A stretch of DNA of 64,000 bases from Ariolimax columbianus (taxonomy: Eukaryota; Mollusca; Gastropoda; Stylommatophora; Arionidae), in the NCBI GenBank assembly GCA_036924085.1, contig JAVGWX010000009.1:62753012-62817011 (forward strand), given 5' to 3'. Position numbers and translations under genes: made by a program. The notes beneath the pieces are model-generated. The model ran no database searches. It had not been told where the DNA came from and saw nothing but the letters and a program-made list of their open reading frames with translations. Shown in pieces: positions 57,801 to 64,000 of the stretch. Numbering within the stretch: the first letter of the stretch is position 1; every line of letters starts with the position of its first letter.

Positions 57801-60424
57801 GATACATGGCCAAATGGGAAACAGAATATACTGGCTACACAAAAAATGATGCCTACTACCAGCTGAACAGAAGAGAGCAGGTCGTCGTCTTCAGAGTCCG
57901 CACAGGCCACAACAGACTGAGGTACCATCTATTCAATAAACTGAAGATAGGTGGCACTGACGAATGCACCTGTGGTACAGGGAAAATGATCGCTGAACAT
58001 CTGCTGCAAAATTGCCCGACATACGAGGACCAGAGAAAGCACATGTGGCCATCACCAGTGGCAACACTAGACAAGCTCTATGGCAGTGTCGACAGCCTCA
58101 GGATGACAGCTGCTTTCTTCTAACAAATACAAGTTGACGTCTGACAGCGTACGAAGAAGAAGATGACAGTGTATGAAGAAGAAGAAGAAGAAAACAGATG
58201 GTGGTGGCAAATATAAAATCAGTTGAAAATTAAATATAACTGATGTTAAATGTTCCTGTTGGTAGACAGGAGATTTTGTTGTTTAATGTTTCAAAAGTCA
58301 TGAAAGTACAGAAAATATGCTGACCTCTCAGAGTAGTTGCTTGTGTATTAGCCTGACTTTATGATAAAATTGAAGTTACAAAACGATGGATATGCGAACC
58401 CTGAAAACAGATACAAAAAACGGTGGGTTAGATTGTGGATAACTGTATAATCTGGCATATGTAAATATAACAATGTTAACCAGAGCTAGCCATGGGAGAG
58501 GTCTACTATTTCTTAATTAGAGGACACATTATTTTCATTTTAGATAATTTGTGTGAATATTCAAGTTTTACATTGAGGCAGAATTTTTTAGAACATGCCT
58601 GTAACATGAATGAAGTATCTTCGTACAGCAATTTTGCATTTGTATTCGCCACTGCAGATTGATTTTGAAAAGAATCAAAACAAGAAATTAGAAAAAGACC
58701 TGAAGAAAACTCTAGCAAACCTTGAAGAAGAAAGATCTAATGCTGCCAGGCATAAGCAGGTTGCCATTATGCTTATCAAGGTATTTCTATCTTGGTTTAT
58801 AATTAAATGTTCCAAGACTCATTATACATTTTGGTGAAATGTTTTGATAAAAATCAAGCAAAATATATATTATCATTTTGTTTTGTTGGGGTGAAATAAT
58901 TGTTAATTGCCCATTTATATTCAGGCTTATGGTATTTATTTTGAGCTGCATTTGTTACTTATTTTTTCGTAGTTTATGTTTTCAATTGAGTTGGTAGCTT
59001 TTATTTTGGTTCAGTTTACTAGTTTTCATGTTCATCTGAGTTTCTGATTTACTGTCGTGTATGCCTAACGTTTCCAAAACTTAAAGTGGCTTATATTGTG
59101 TAATAAATTTGTGCTGCAGACATTTCCAAATGCAAAATAATCAGCTAAATATTTATAACTTTTTTTTTAGGAGCGAAAGCACTTGATTGAGCGGATTGTT
59201 GTTGAGAATCAGCTTCGTGATGAAATGGAAACAGCACTAACAGAAGGGAAGTCAAAAATACAAAATATGGCTGAAAGTTTAGCTCAGGAGAGCAAAAAGG
59301 CACTAAGAATGGAAGCTGCCATAGAAAAACAAAACAGTAAATTTGATTCAGAAAGAGAAACTTTGTTTGTGCGTTTGCAAGAGGAAGAAAAGCAGACAAA
59401 TTTTCTGAAAGCAGAGGTTGCACGGCTTTCAAAGCAGTTGGAATCAGCACAGCCGCGGAGTAGTGAACCATCGCCTACTAGTGTTAAGATTAGGTCATCA
59501 GTTTCCCCAGCTAGGACAGTCAATCCATCTTCTCTGTCAAGTCAAAGTGGAGCAGCAGGTGGAGTTATCCAATCATCAGGGTCCACGTTACAGTCTGTAA
59601 GTCCTAGTCTTAATAATAATTCTCCTCAGGCATATACCCCTGTGTCATCACCATCAGCAGCAGCAACTACTGTGAGACAAGGATCAGACCAGCATCAAAC
59701 TCAAGCAAGCACAAGCAGAGCATATAAACAGTCAACTCATAAAGTGGCTGAAGGGTGCAGAGTTGGTTCAAGTTCTCCAGAGCAGGATGTCATCTACAGA
59801 CCAGAAAACTCATCTCCTTCAGCAAACATGACACAAAGAGGTTCAGGTGTAGGGGGTACGAGGCTAGGGCCTGCAAGTGCAGCACAGGTAGATCACGTGG
59901 AAGGCGATTTGGGGTCAGGAGCTAGGGTAGTCAGTACTGCGTCAGAGCCAAATTCCTCTGCACATGGTAGGAGCAAGGTATTAATTGGAGGAGGCAGTAC
60001 TGGTGCATCTCAGATAAGAAAAACGCAAGTTCATGGTCCACCTTCTGCATCACCAATAGGTCGTGGCACCCCCCCTCCCATACCTCCTAACAAACCAAAT
60101 TATACCTCTCCAGGCTCCACCAATGTTAAACCTTCTCCACCCAAAAAGGTGTCTACACTTGGGCCAGGTGTCACAGTGGCTCAGACCCAGGGTAAAGATG
60201 TGTATTCTAGTCAGTGTTCTCAATCGTCTGCTAAAGGAACCTCACAGCGTGTGGTTCACAATCCTGTCAATCTGGTTGGAGACTCACCATCATCATCATC
60301 ATCACCATCTGGTAACAGCTTACCAGGACCAGGAGATGCTGCTGCTAATGTCCACACTCAAGTTAGGGAAACGTCTCCTTCGGCTTTGAAGAAAACTTCT
60401 CAGGTTTGTGTCAATGCCAAGTGA
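42743..60424 (+). CDS. CTTNBP2NL: CTTNBP2 N-terminal-like / cortactin-binding protein 2 family, six coding exons
   Basis: Coding exons are 42743-42829, 45213-45314, 49709-49948, 52387-52494, 58658-58780 and 59171-60424, giving about 637 residues. Vertebrate CTTNBP2 and CTTNBP2NL are cytoplasmic, actin-associated scaffolds that bind cortactin and the striatin/PP2A (STRIPAK) complex. The family hallmarks are visible. LLRLLSYFEGELQARDITIA opens the domain, AKYGRFGLGDPFVALQRD follows, and a long coiled coil runs from about residue 100 to 330 (KHKQVAIMLIKERKHL is close to the human VVLMLVKE motif). A Ser/Pro-rich tail contains GRGTPPPIPPNKPNYTSPG, like the proline motif of CTTNBP2. No ankyrin repeats are seen, and length is near CTTNBP2NL (about 640). 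Invertebrates usually have one co-orthologue, so the symbol is approximate. All five introns are phase 0. Confidence 0.9.
43285..43432 (-). mobile_element. SINE C, partial
   Basis: CATAGCACAACCGCTAGGAGGACC, CACCTTCATTAGCCCTC and GGGCACACAAAAGAGTAAACC match SINE C on the minus strand, in the first CTTNBP2NL intron. Confidence 0.75.
44404..44656 (+). mobile_element. SINE B, full length reference copy
   Basis: Head GGGGACGGCGTGGTTAAGTG with A box (TGGTTAAGTGGC) and B box (GGTTCGATCCC), then GAAGCAAACCCTTAG, core ATGCATGCTGAAGTCAGATG, GGCGCAAAATAAAAACCAC and an A-rich tail. A perfect 9-base duplication, ACCTGGTCA, lies at 44395-44403 and 44657-44665. Confidence 0.92.
44750..45080 (-). mobile_element. 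LINE linker fragment
   Basis: Minus-strand frames give LLRKEILKTYSTAIIKTYKW, LYQRQGRTFD and FARDQTQRKLGKIASEK, resembling the segment between endonuclease and RT in other LINEs here. Weak match. Confidence 0.4.
45213..45314 (+). CDS. CTTNBP2NL: CTTNBP2NL coding exon 2
   Basis: Thirty-four codons, RQPSPDWSKADLLRLLSYF to ITIATLK, lie between acceptor ccatag and donor aag|gtaaat. This is the conserved start of the CTTNBP2 N-terminal domain (human: KPELLTLLSIMEGELEARD). Both junctions are phase 0. Confidence 0.92.
45375..46060 (+). repeat. Repeat E with a tRNA-like head
   Basis: The head GAGTGAATGGCTGAGTAATTTGGATGT...GGGACATGCGTTCAAAG resembles a tRNA with both boxes. The body (CAGCATGTCACAATTTACTA, GAGATACAAGAAGATAAAGG, TTTCCAAAAGTCTAAAAC) recurs at 52725-53290 and 15645-15855. 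It begins 60 bases after CTTNBP2NL exon 2. Confidence 0.55.
46184..46985 (+). mobile_element. RNase-H LINE fragment
   Basis: YKDGSAKDATGNRGGG at about 46190, VIFTDTLAKLMPLKNKHKNE, GNEEADRLAREGG-like at 46535, LRTGHNRLRCHLYNK at about 46720 and AEHILQSCPLY at about 46815. The tail is GAACGAGGAAGAAGAA. Confidence 0.85.
47098..47430 (+). mobile_element. SINE C copy
   Basis: GAATGCCCACAATGAGTAGG through GAGCGTGCTGATGAAGATGG to TTTTACCTGACCAGACGTTA. The 3' end contains a short duplication of GACCAGTATATTTT-type sequence. Confidence 0.8.
47683..47786 (+). mobile_element. SINE A, 3' end fragment
   Basis: TCTGTAAACAAGCGACACAG, CGGACTACATTCTGCTACTTGC and GGGAGATTGAGAACAAACAC, without the GAA tail. 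Confidence 0.75.
47880..48340 (+). mobile_element. RNase-H LINE, 5'-truncated 3' end
   Basis: TKWETEHTGYTKNDAYYQLN, FRTGHNRLRYHLFNKLKIGV, CMCGTGKMTAEHLLQNCPTY, then VDSLRMTAAFL and a (GAA)n tail after TACGAAG. It is nearly identical in protein to the copies at 38757 and 57512. Confidence 0.92.
48462..48636 (+). mobile_element. SINE A, 5'-truncated copy
   Basis: Starts CCTGCCGAAGACGGATGTGT, continues GGACCGAAAGGTGCAAATA and ends AACGAATGCAGAAGAAGACG plus (GAA)n. Confidence 0.85.
48715..48945 (+). mobile_element. LINE 3' end fragment
   Basis: GAAAATGGGGTTGGATTGGA, ACACAGTGCAACATAGCCAG, TTACATGGAATCCTCAAGGG and GATTACACCTGGAGAGAG match 1-236 base for base over long stretches. Confidence 0.85.
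49092..49560 (+). mobile_element. SINE A2 carrying a nested SINE A
   Basis: A2 starts CGAAGATGCATCAGTGAATG, is cut at about 49300 after GATTGTGGCGCG, and resumes at about 49465 with GGTGGCAAGTC to GTGCGCTGAAGAAGCAG. SINE A (CTGCCGAAGACGGATGTG to CGCAGAAGAAGAAG) fills 49301-49464. Confidence 0.78.
49709..49948 (+). CDS. CTTNBP2NL: CTTNBP2NL coding exon 3
   Basis: Eighty codons start AEKAKQLLYQAKYGRFGLGD and contain DPFVALQRD, the most diagnostic motif of the family. They end with coiled-coil sequence KMREQLGNSEKKFHK. The acceptor is ttttag and the donor is aag|gtttgt. Confidence 0.94.
50005..50313 (+). mobile_element. SINE A2 copy
   Basis: GGGCTGAAAATACAACAATG, GTGACTCATAGCTGGATGC, CCATGCAGCCTGGCTGAG, CCCAAAGGCGCAGCTATCGC and GATGAACTCTGAAGAAG. 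It lies 57 bases after CTTNBP2NL exon 3. Confidence 0.85.
50366..50664 (+). mobile_element. SINE A2 copy
   Basis: CTAAAATGCAGCACAATGAA, GTGACTCATAGCTAGCTGC, AGACTGGCTAAGAGGATAGA, TTGTTGGGTCGAAAGG and a GAAGAACAAGAAGAC tail, in tandem orientation with the previous copy. Confidence 0.85.
50692..51686 (+). mobile_element. RNase-H LINE, 5'-truncated, with a 16-bp target-site duplication
   Basis: GATTAAGACATTTTGA is repeated exactly at 50676-50691 and 51687-51702. Within: YPDGSALVNNK at about 50877 (usual YTDGS), an ILTDS-like strand near 51070, WIPANYGIPGDEKADELAKA at about 51190, KMGHCRLKAHLHKMGF at about 51418, DTAMCDCGAPKQTPEHILQD at about 51470, and a GAGGAAGAAAAAGAA tail. Frameshifts are present. 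It lies in CTTNBP2NL intron 3. Confidence 0.9.
52387..52494 (+). CDS. CTTNBP2NL: CTTNBP2NL coding exon 4 (coiled coil)
   Basis: Thirty-six codons read VCTELEEEKQKHAHDTAQGD to EKERERLKAE, rich in Glu/Lys heptads. The acceptor is catcag and the donor is gaa|gtaagt. Phase 0 on both sides keeps the coiled coil in frame. Confidence 0.88.
52725..53290. repeat. Repeat E copy
   Basis: TTTTGAGCATGTCACGTTTTA, GACTTTGAGAGCCTGTAACC, GATACAAGAAGATGAAGCTG and TAAACAAACTTAACAGATC follow the same order as 45490-46060. Confidence 0.6.
53690..53870 (-). mobile_element. LINE C-terminal fragment
   Basis: Minus strand reads TTTRALDWNPQEKRRLERFK, matching the ALTWNPQGKR motif of LINE C-termini. Only a short piece remains. 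Confidence 0.5.
54268..54605 (+). mobile_element. SINE C copy
   Basis: TTGTTGTTGTTGAATGTCCA, CATCCCGAGCATGTTGATGA, GAAGGTGGACCGGGTCC and GACGTGACGTCCTGGTCAGT. It abuts the 5' end of the LINE at 54620. Confidence 0.8.
54620..58195 (+). mobile_element. RNase-H-bearing LINE (I/Nimb-like), best-preserved copy
   Basis: From 54702: endonuclease end (LAGSDHRPIRLDIDM), linker, RT fingers ([53 protein letters not shown]). A SINE then splits the ORF at 55755-56110. RT continues with VVWVDLEKAFDKV, EQGVPQGGVLSPTLFLVYIN and MFADDLAMW (catalytic). RNase H follows: HAYTDGSVTNTTQNGGAGVF at 57350, IVLFTDALAVVTALKS and QWVPSHCNFQGNEEAGRLAK. The zinc-knuckle-like tail is CTCGTGKMIAEHLLQNCPTY to LRMTAAFF at 58123, followed by a (GAA)n tail, partly doubled. 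Stops at about 56233 and 57238 and frameshifts near 56690 and 57480 disable it. The endonuclease N-terminus is missing. It lies in intron 4 of CTTNBP2NL. Confidence 0.93.
55755..56110 (+). mobile_element. SINE A, full length, inserted in the LINE RT
   Basis: GTGATTAAGATGCTGAGCAG to GAACGAACGAAGAAGAAGAA, 356 bases, with the 8-base duplication GACAACAC at 55747-55754 and 56111-56118. The split falls in the GFRQ-type motif of the reverse transcriptase. Confidence 0.95.
58658..58780 (+). CDS. CTTNBP2NL: CTTNBP2NL coding exon 5 (coiled coil)
   Basis: Forty-one codons read IDFEKNQNKKLEKDLKKTLA to HKQVAIMLIK. The acceptor is ctgcag and the donor is aag|gtattt. KQVAIMLIK aligns with the conserved KQVVLMLVKE of vertebrate CTTNBP2 proteins. 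Confidence 0.9.
59171..60424 (+). CDS. CTTNBP2NL: CTTNBP2NL last coding exon
   Basis: After acceptor ttttag the frame runs 417 codons to a TGA. The first about 90 residues finish the coiled coil (ERKHLIERIVVENQLRDEME to LSKQLESAQ). The rest is Ser/Pro/Gln-rich and probably disordered, with a proline motif (TPPPIPPNKP). A serine-rich CATCAT-type simple repeat lies near 60288-60310. A possible donor cag|gtttgt at 60404, 18 bases before the stop, leaves open splicing to exons beyond the recognised gene. Confidence 0.88.
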   Translation, partial: ERKHLIERIVVENQLRDEMETALTEGKSKIQNMAESLAQESKKALRMEAAIEKQNSKFDSERETLFVRLQEEEKQTNFLKAEVARLSKQLESAQPRSSEPSPTSVKIRSSVSPARTVNPSSLSSQSGAAGGVIQSSGSTLQSVSPSLNNNSPQAYTPVSSPSAAATTVRQGSDQHQTQASTSRAYKQSTHKVAEGCRVGSSSPEQDVIYRPENSSPSANMTQRGSGVGGTRLGPASAAQVDHVEGDLGSGARVVSTASEPNSSAHGRSKVLIGGGSTGASQIRKTQVHGPPSASPIGRGTPPPIPPNKPNYTSPGSTNVKPSPPKKVSTLGPGVTVAQTQGKDVYSSQCSQSSAKGTSQRVVHNPVNLVGDSPSSSSSPSGNSLPGPGDAAANVHTQVRETSPSALKKTSQVCVNAK

Positions 60425-60729
60425 CTTGCTTGTTCAGTAGACTAAGTGACCAACCATCCATCCTGACAGCATTGACCTCTTTGTGTCTTACACATACATC
60501 TTAATACTCTTGAGAACATACAGCAAAATAATGAAATGCTCTTTGTTGCTAACAAAACAAGATGAAGAATATTCTTCTTTTCTTGTACTCACACACCATC
60601 CTGCCTCCTTCTAGTGGTATAATACAAAAGAACAAATGCTTGACAAGATGGAAATATAACTATATATATGTTTAGTTCAGAGGTCTCAAACTTGCGGACT
60701 GCGTGTAATCTACCAGTCAATTACTTGTC

Positions 60730-61010
60730 GCTCGTTACGTGATTGGCAAGGTATATAGGTGAGATAAATTAAAGGTTAAACAAGAATATATGCTATTATG
60801 TAAAGAACAGAATCTAAATATTAAACATAGGAGCAAGGATGTGATTGTCAAACTATATAAAGCCTTAGTTAGACCTAGATTGGAGTATAGGTGTGGAGTC
60901 CTTATCGAAGAGGGGATATAAACATGCTGAAAAGGATACAAAGAAGTGACAAAGCTAATAGTGGGATTCCAGAAAAAGAGTAGGATCACTGCAACCTTTC
61001 AAATATGATT
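60730..61010 (+). mobile_element. CR1-like RT C-terminal fragment
   Basis: In shifting frames: VIVKLYKALVRPRLEY near 60840, RRGDINMLKRIQRS-like near 60910 and LIVGFQKKSR near 60955. This is the CR1 RT segment just before the C-terminal end. Confidence 0.65.
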
Positions 61011-61054
61011 GGTAATGGCAACTAAAAATGGTTGTGCATTGAGCTAACAACCTC

Positions 61055-61740
61055 ATCATGTCTTCTTCTTCTCATTCGCCGTGCTTTTTCTTGTTATGTC
61101 TACACATGAAGTCCAGTTCTCTGGATAAAGGCTGCTGTAGTGGAGAGTTCTTGGGGGCTTCCAAACAGCTTTGTGTGGATATTTGTCACCGTGGGCCAGT
61201 GTACAGTACGCAATTGGCTAAAAACATACAAGTCTTGCAGGATATGTTCGGATATCTGTGCCTGCCCACACATACACATTGGCGATGGAGCCAATTTTAG
61301 CCAGTGTAAATGGCTATTCAATATGTTATGTCCCATCTCAAGTGGAACAGGATCACTTGTTCTGCTCAATCAAGACTGTGATAGCTGTCTTTCGTTTGGT
61401 CAACTTTCCATTTGCTTGGATAAGTGTCTTCTTTTCTTGGAAAGGGATTGTTTGTTTGTTTTGTTCTTGTGTTGCTCCCTCCTTTGACAACCTGTCTGCT
61501 GTCTCATTTTCTGGTATGCCATAGTGTGATGGTTTTAACCCTTCTTTTGGTGTTTAGTTCACCCAGGGCTTTTTTAAGCTCTAGCAATTTATCATTTTTG
61601 AGGGCTTGCGGAACTGACATTGCATCTGTAAGGAATACAACCTGCTGACATGGGCTGTTGTGTTGCTAATCATTTCTGCAGCAATAATTAGTGCCTGTAA
61701 TTCAGCCGAGTAGTTTAAACAGAAACCGTATCATTTAAAA
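61055..61740 (-). mobile_element. RNase-H LINE 3' end
   Basis: Minus-strand 61369-61100 reads GHNILNSHLHWLKLAPSPMC, MCGQAQISEHILQDLYVF and KLFGSPQELSTTAAFIQRTG. Upstream, FLTDAMSVPQALKNDKLLEL and E-x-ADRLSKGG-like remains belong to RNase H. It is a distinct subfamily from 54620-58195. Confidence 0.8.
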
Positions 61741-62703
61741 CCATTACTGTGTAAACACATCTGGAAATTCTCAGATACAGGCTTTCTGTAAGGAGACCAA
61801 CTGTAGTAGTGCCTTATGCTTCACTTGGGGCAAGTCAAGCAAGGTAGAAGAGATGCTGCTTAAACAAATGAATAATTTCAGGAAATCCTCGTAACCAAAG
61901 ATACATAATGTGCAGCAGAAATAATACCACATCTAATAATCTACTACAGGTTTACAGACAAATAAATACAACATATTATTAATGGTCTCCCACAATGGAA
62001 ATGAGAAAGATTATAGTTTGGTGTAGGTCTTGGGTTATCGAACTTGTTTGTATGTAGCCTTTGGGGTGTTTTGAGTTTTGAGGCCACTGGGCTACTAATA
62101 TATATATCATGTCTGCATTATTCTTTATGTATTGGCCAGGATTTGTAAGTTCCAGTATTAATGCTACAACTTCTGTCTCATTTTTGTTTACATTTTTATT
62201 TGAGTAATTTATTTAAGAATCTTGACTGAAGTGCAAATAAGAACATAATTTTTTTTTTCCATTTACAAAATTAAAATTACAGCATCCTTATTTTAATACA
62301 TCTTTTTCACACTGGAAACATTCTTAACTTTGTAATCAAAATCTTTATTTGTTAAATAAGCTCTTTGAGCAATGTGCTATATGCTGTTATATTTTTATTA
62401 TAAATGTTAATGTTATGTGAAATCCATATAAATAACAGCTTCTATTTTTATGCACAAACTCTGAAATATTTACAACTGTGCAAAGACAATATTTTCTTTT
62501 CTAGATAAATTTGAAAATGTTATTGTGTATTTTTAGCTCTAGCTAATGAGACGAGTGTATTTCGTTTGTTTACGAAAATATAACAATGGTATTTATGAAT
62601 ATTGAAACAAGAATATTTGGTCTAAATAAATAACAGAACTTTAAAAAACTTAACATAATAATCAATTATTTTTGTTCATATGGACATTTGTAAATGATCA
62701 TTC
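61741..62703. other. Nothing recognised, AT-rich
   Basis: No coding match or repeat was recognised. If CTTNBP2NL ends at 60424, part of this may be 3' flank. Several AATAAA-like hexamers (for example about 62626) lie here. Confidence 0.4.
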
Positions 62704-63004
62704 TAGCCTTGTTAGATTCAGTCAATTTGTATATACAGCTGGGTAATTATGCATAGCCTCGTTAGATTCAGTAAATTTGTAAATACAGCTGGAAAATTAT
62801 GCATAGCCTTGTTAGATTCAGTCAATTTGTATATACAGCTGGGTTATTATACATAGCCTTGTTAGATTCAGTCAATTTGTATATACAGCTAGATAATTAT
62901 GCATAGTCTCGTTAGATTCAGTAAATTTTTATATACAGCTGGGTTATTATACATAGCCTTGTTAGATTCAGTCAATTTGCATATACAGCTGGGCAAATAT
63001 GCAT
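62704..63004 (+). repeat. 50-bp satellite, six copies
   Basis: GTTAGATTCAGT starts at 62711, 62761, 62811, 62861, 62911 and 62961, an exact 50-base period. Units read GTTAGATTCAGTCAATTTGT, then ATATACAGCTGGGTAATTAT and GCATAGCCTT with a few variants. It is non-coding. Confidence 0.96.
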
Positions 63005-64000
63005 TTATTTTCCGCAATAAATTACATTTTAAATTTATACATTTATTAAATGACATTTTTATGTCATATAGTGGTTGATGATTGTCGTGTAGTGCAAGAG
63101 AATGATACTTTTTTGTTGTAGGGAAATAATTTAGACTCTGCAGATTCTATTTATGTGTTGTTGTTTTTTTTTACTCAATCTTATACTAAATATAATTAAT
63201 TGGATGCACGAAATATGGGATTGTGTATATAATTAATTATGTATTCAGGTTTATAGTTGGGTACACATTTACAGCTGTGTAGGCTGGAATGTGGCTCTAA
63301 TGGGATCTCCTTTTGATCCCTGAGCTATTTACTATTTTTCTTTGTTACATTTAAGTTATTGTCTCTATAGCATTCTGTCAAACTTAGGGTCCTCCACACT
63401 CAATAGGCATTTGGCCTATAAGTCAGAGTCTACAATGCTCTGAGATGGAGGGGCTGGTATGTGTACCCAGTCTGCTTTACCTTGTGAAGCAAGCCTTGTA
63501 ACCAGTCTAGCATACTAAGAGGAAAGTACCCATCTTCTTCTTTTGCATTCGTTCTGAAAAGTATGGCTTGGAACCAAAAGGAGGTAAAGAATAATAGATA
63601 GGTCATAGAACATGTGGTATTATACAATAGAAGAGGATTGCAATTGAAAAAATCTTTTGGATTGTGCTTAATAAGATGGTCTAAAATAAGAATTGGTGCA
63701 GAGCAACCATTGTAGTCCAATATTCCGAGGGAAATTAGAAGGAATATGTCAAGGAGTAATTTATAGTCTTTCATTAAAGGACAGGAGAAGGTTTATAACT
63801 TGTTACATATAAAGTCAGCTGGTAATGTAATGGTGCAGAAAGTTTAGCTTTATATTTGTAATTTCTATTAAAAAATCTGCTTCACGGGAAGTGGAAAACA
63901 AAATATAACATTTTAAGTTTAATATGCAGTTTTGCTTCAGAACAGAGCAGACGTATATTGATGCTTCGACCTATGAATGTCTTTGTTGGGGACTGAACGG
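63005..64000. other. Right end of window, no gene recognised
   Basis: A 114-codon minus frame at 63430-63774 has no recognised motif and is probably chance. CATCTTCTTCTTTTGCATTC near 63531 may be a stub of a SINE A tail. Confidence 0.4.

Noticed and set aside
63430..63774. 114-codon minus-strand ORF
   Set aside because: Hydrophobic, AT-driven composition with no motif or neighbouring splice signals.

Overview
This is a stretch of an animal nuclear genome. It is AT-rich, has long introns with GT-AG boundaries, and is densely packed with non-LTR retrotransposons (LINEs) and tRNA-derived SINEs. The mix of an RTE-like LINE of the type often annotated 'craniofacial development protein 2-like', RNase-H-bearing I/Nimb-like LINEs, CR1 remnants and modular SINEs suggests a lophotrochozoan, most likely a mollusc. 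That is inference from repeat content; nothing in the window proves it.

Two host genes are visible, both on the + strand. The first (3194-26888) is the 3' part of TAF6, a TFIID subunit. Seven exons encode the linker end, the HEAT-repeat domain and the Ser/Thr/Pro-rich tail to the stop codon, followed by a poly(A) signal. The histone-fold exons are not in the window and should lie to the left. The second (42743-60424) is a CTTNBP2/CTTNBP2NL family gene. Six coding exons give about 637 residues: an N-terminal coiled coil and a Ser/Pro-rich tail with a proline motif. Between them lie about 16 kb without a recognisable host gene.

Most of the rest is mobile DNA. 1-3193 holds LINE 3' ends, a CR1 tail and SINEs. 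The TAF6 introns hold an RNase-H LINE (7500-10975, -), an RTE-like LINE whose 5' half is inverted (15858-19940), a piggyBac-like remnant (20130-21145, -) and a nearly full LINE (22380-25413, -). The intergenic region holds an RTE-like LINE split by a second LINE that carries a 57-bp in-frame tandem repeat (27860-31138), plus many LINE tails and SINEs. The CTTNBP2NL introns hold several RNase-H LINE copies, the best at 54620-58195, which is interrupted by a SINE with a clear target-site duplication. A 50-bp satellite lies at 62704-63004.

The most notable points are: a twin-priming-type LINE inversion; two partial duplications of TAF6 exons, one starting exactly at the TTAA next to the piggyBac-like end; SINE families with different heads and tails that share a central core; SINE and LINE (GAA)n tails that look alike; and a cascade of nested insertions that can be ordered by their target-site duplications. 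All coding calls come from reading translated exons and splice sites by eye. No database search was run.
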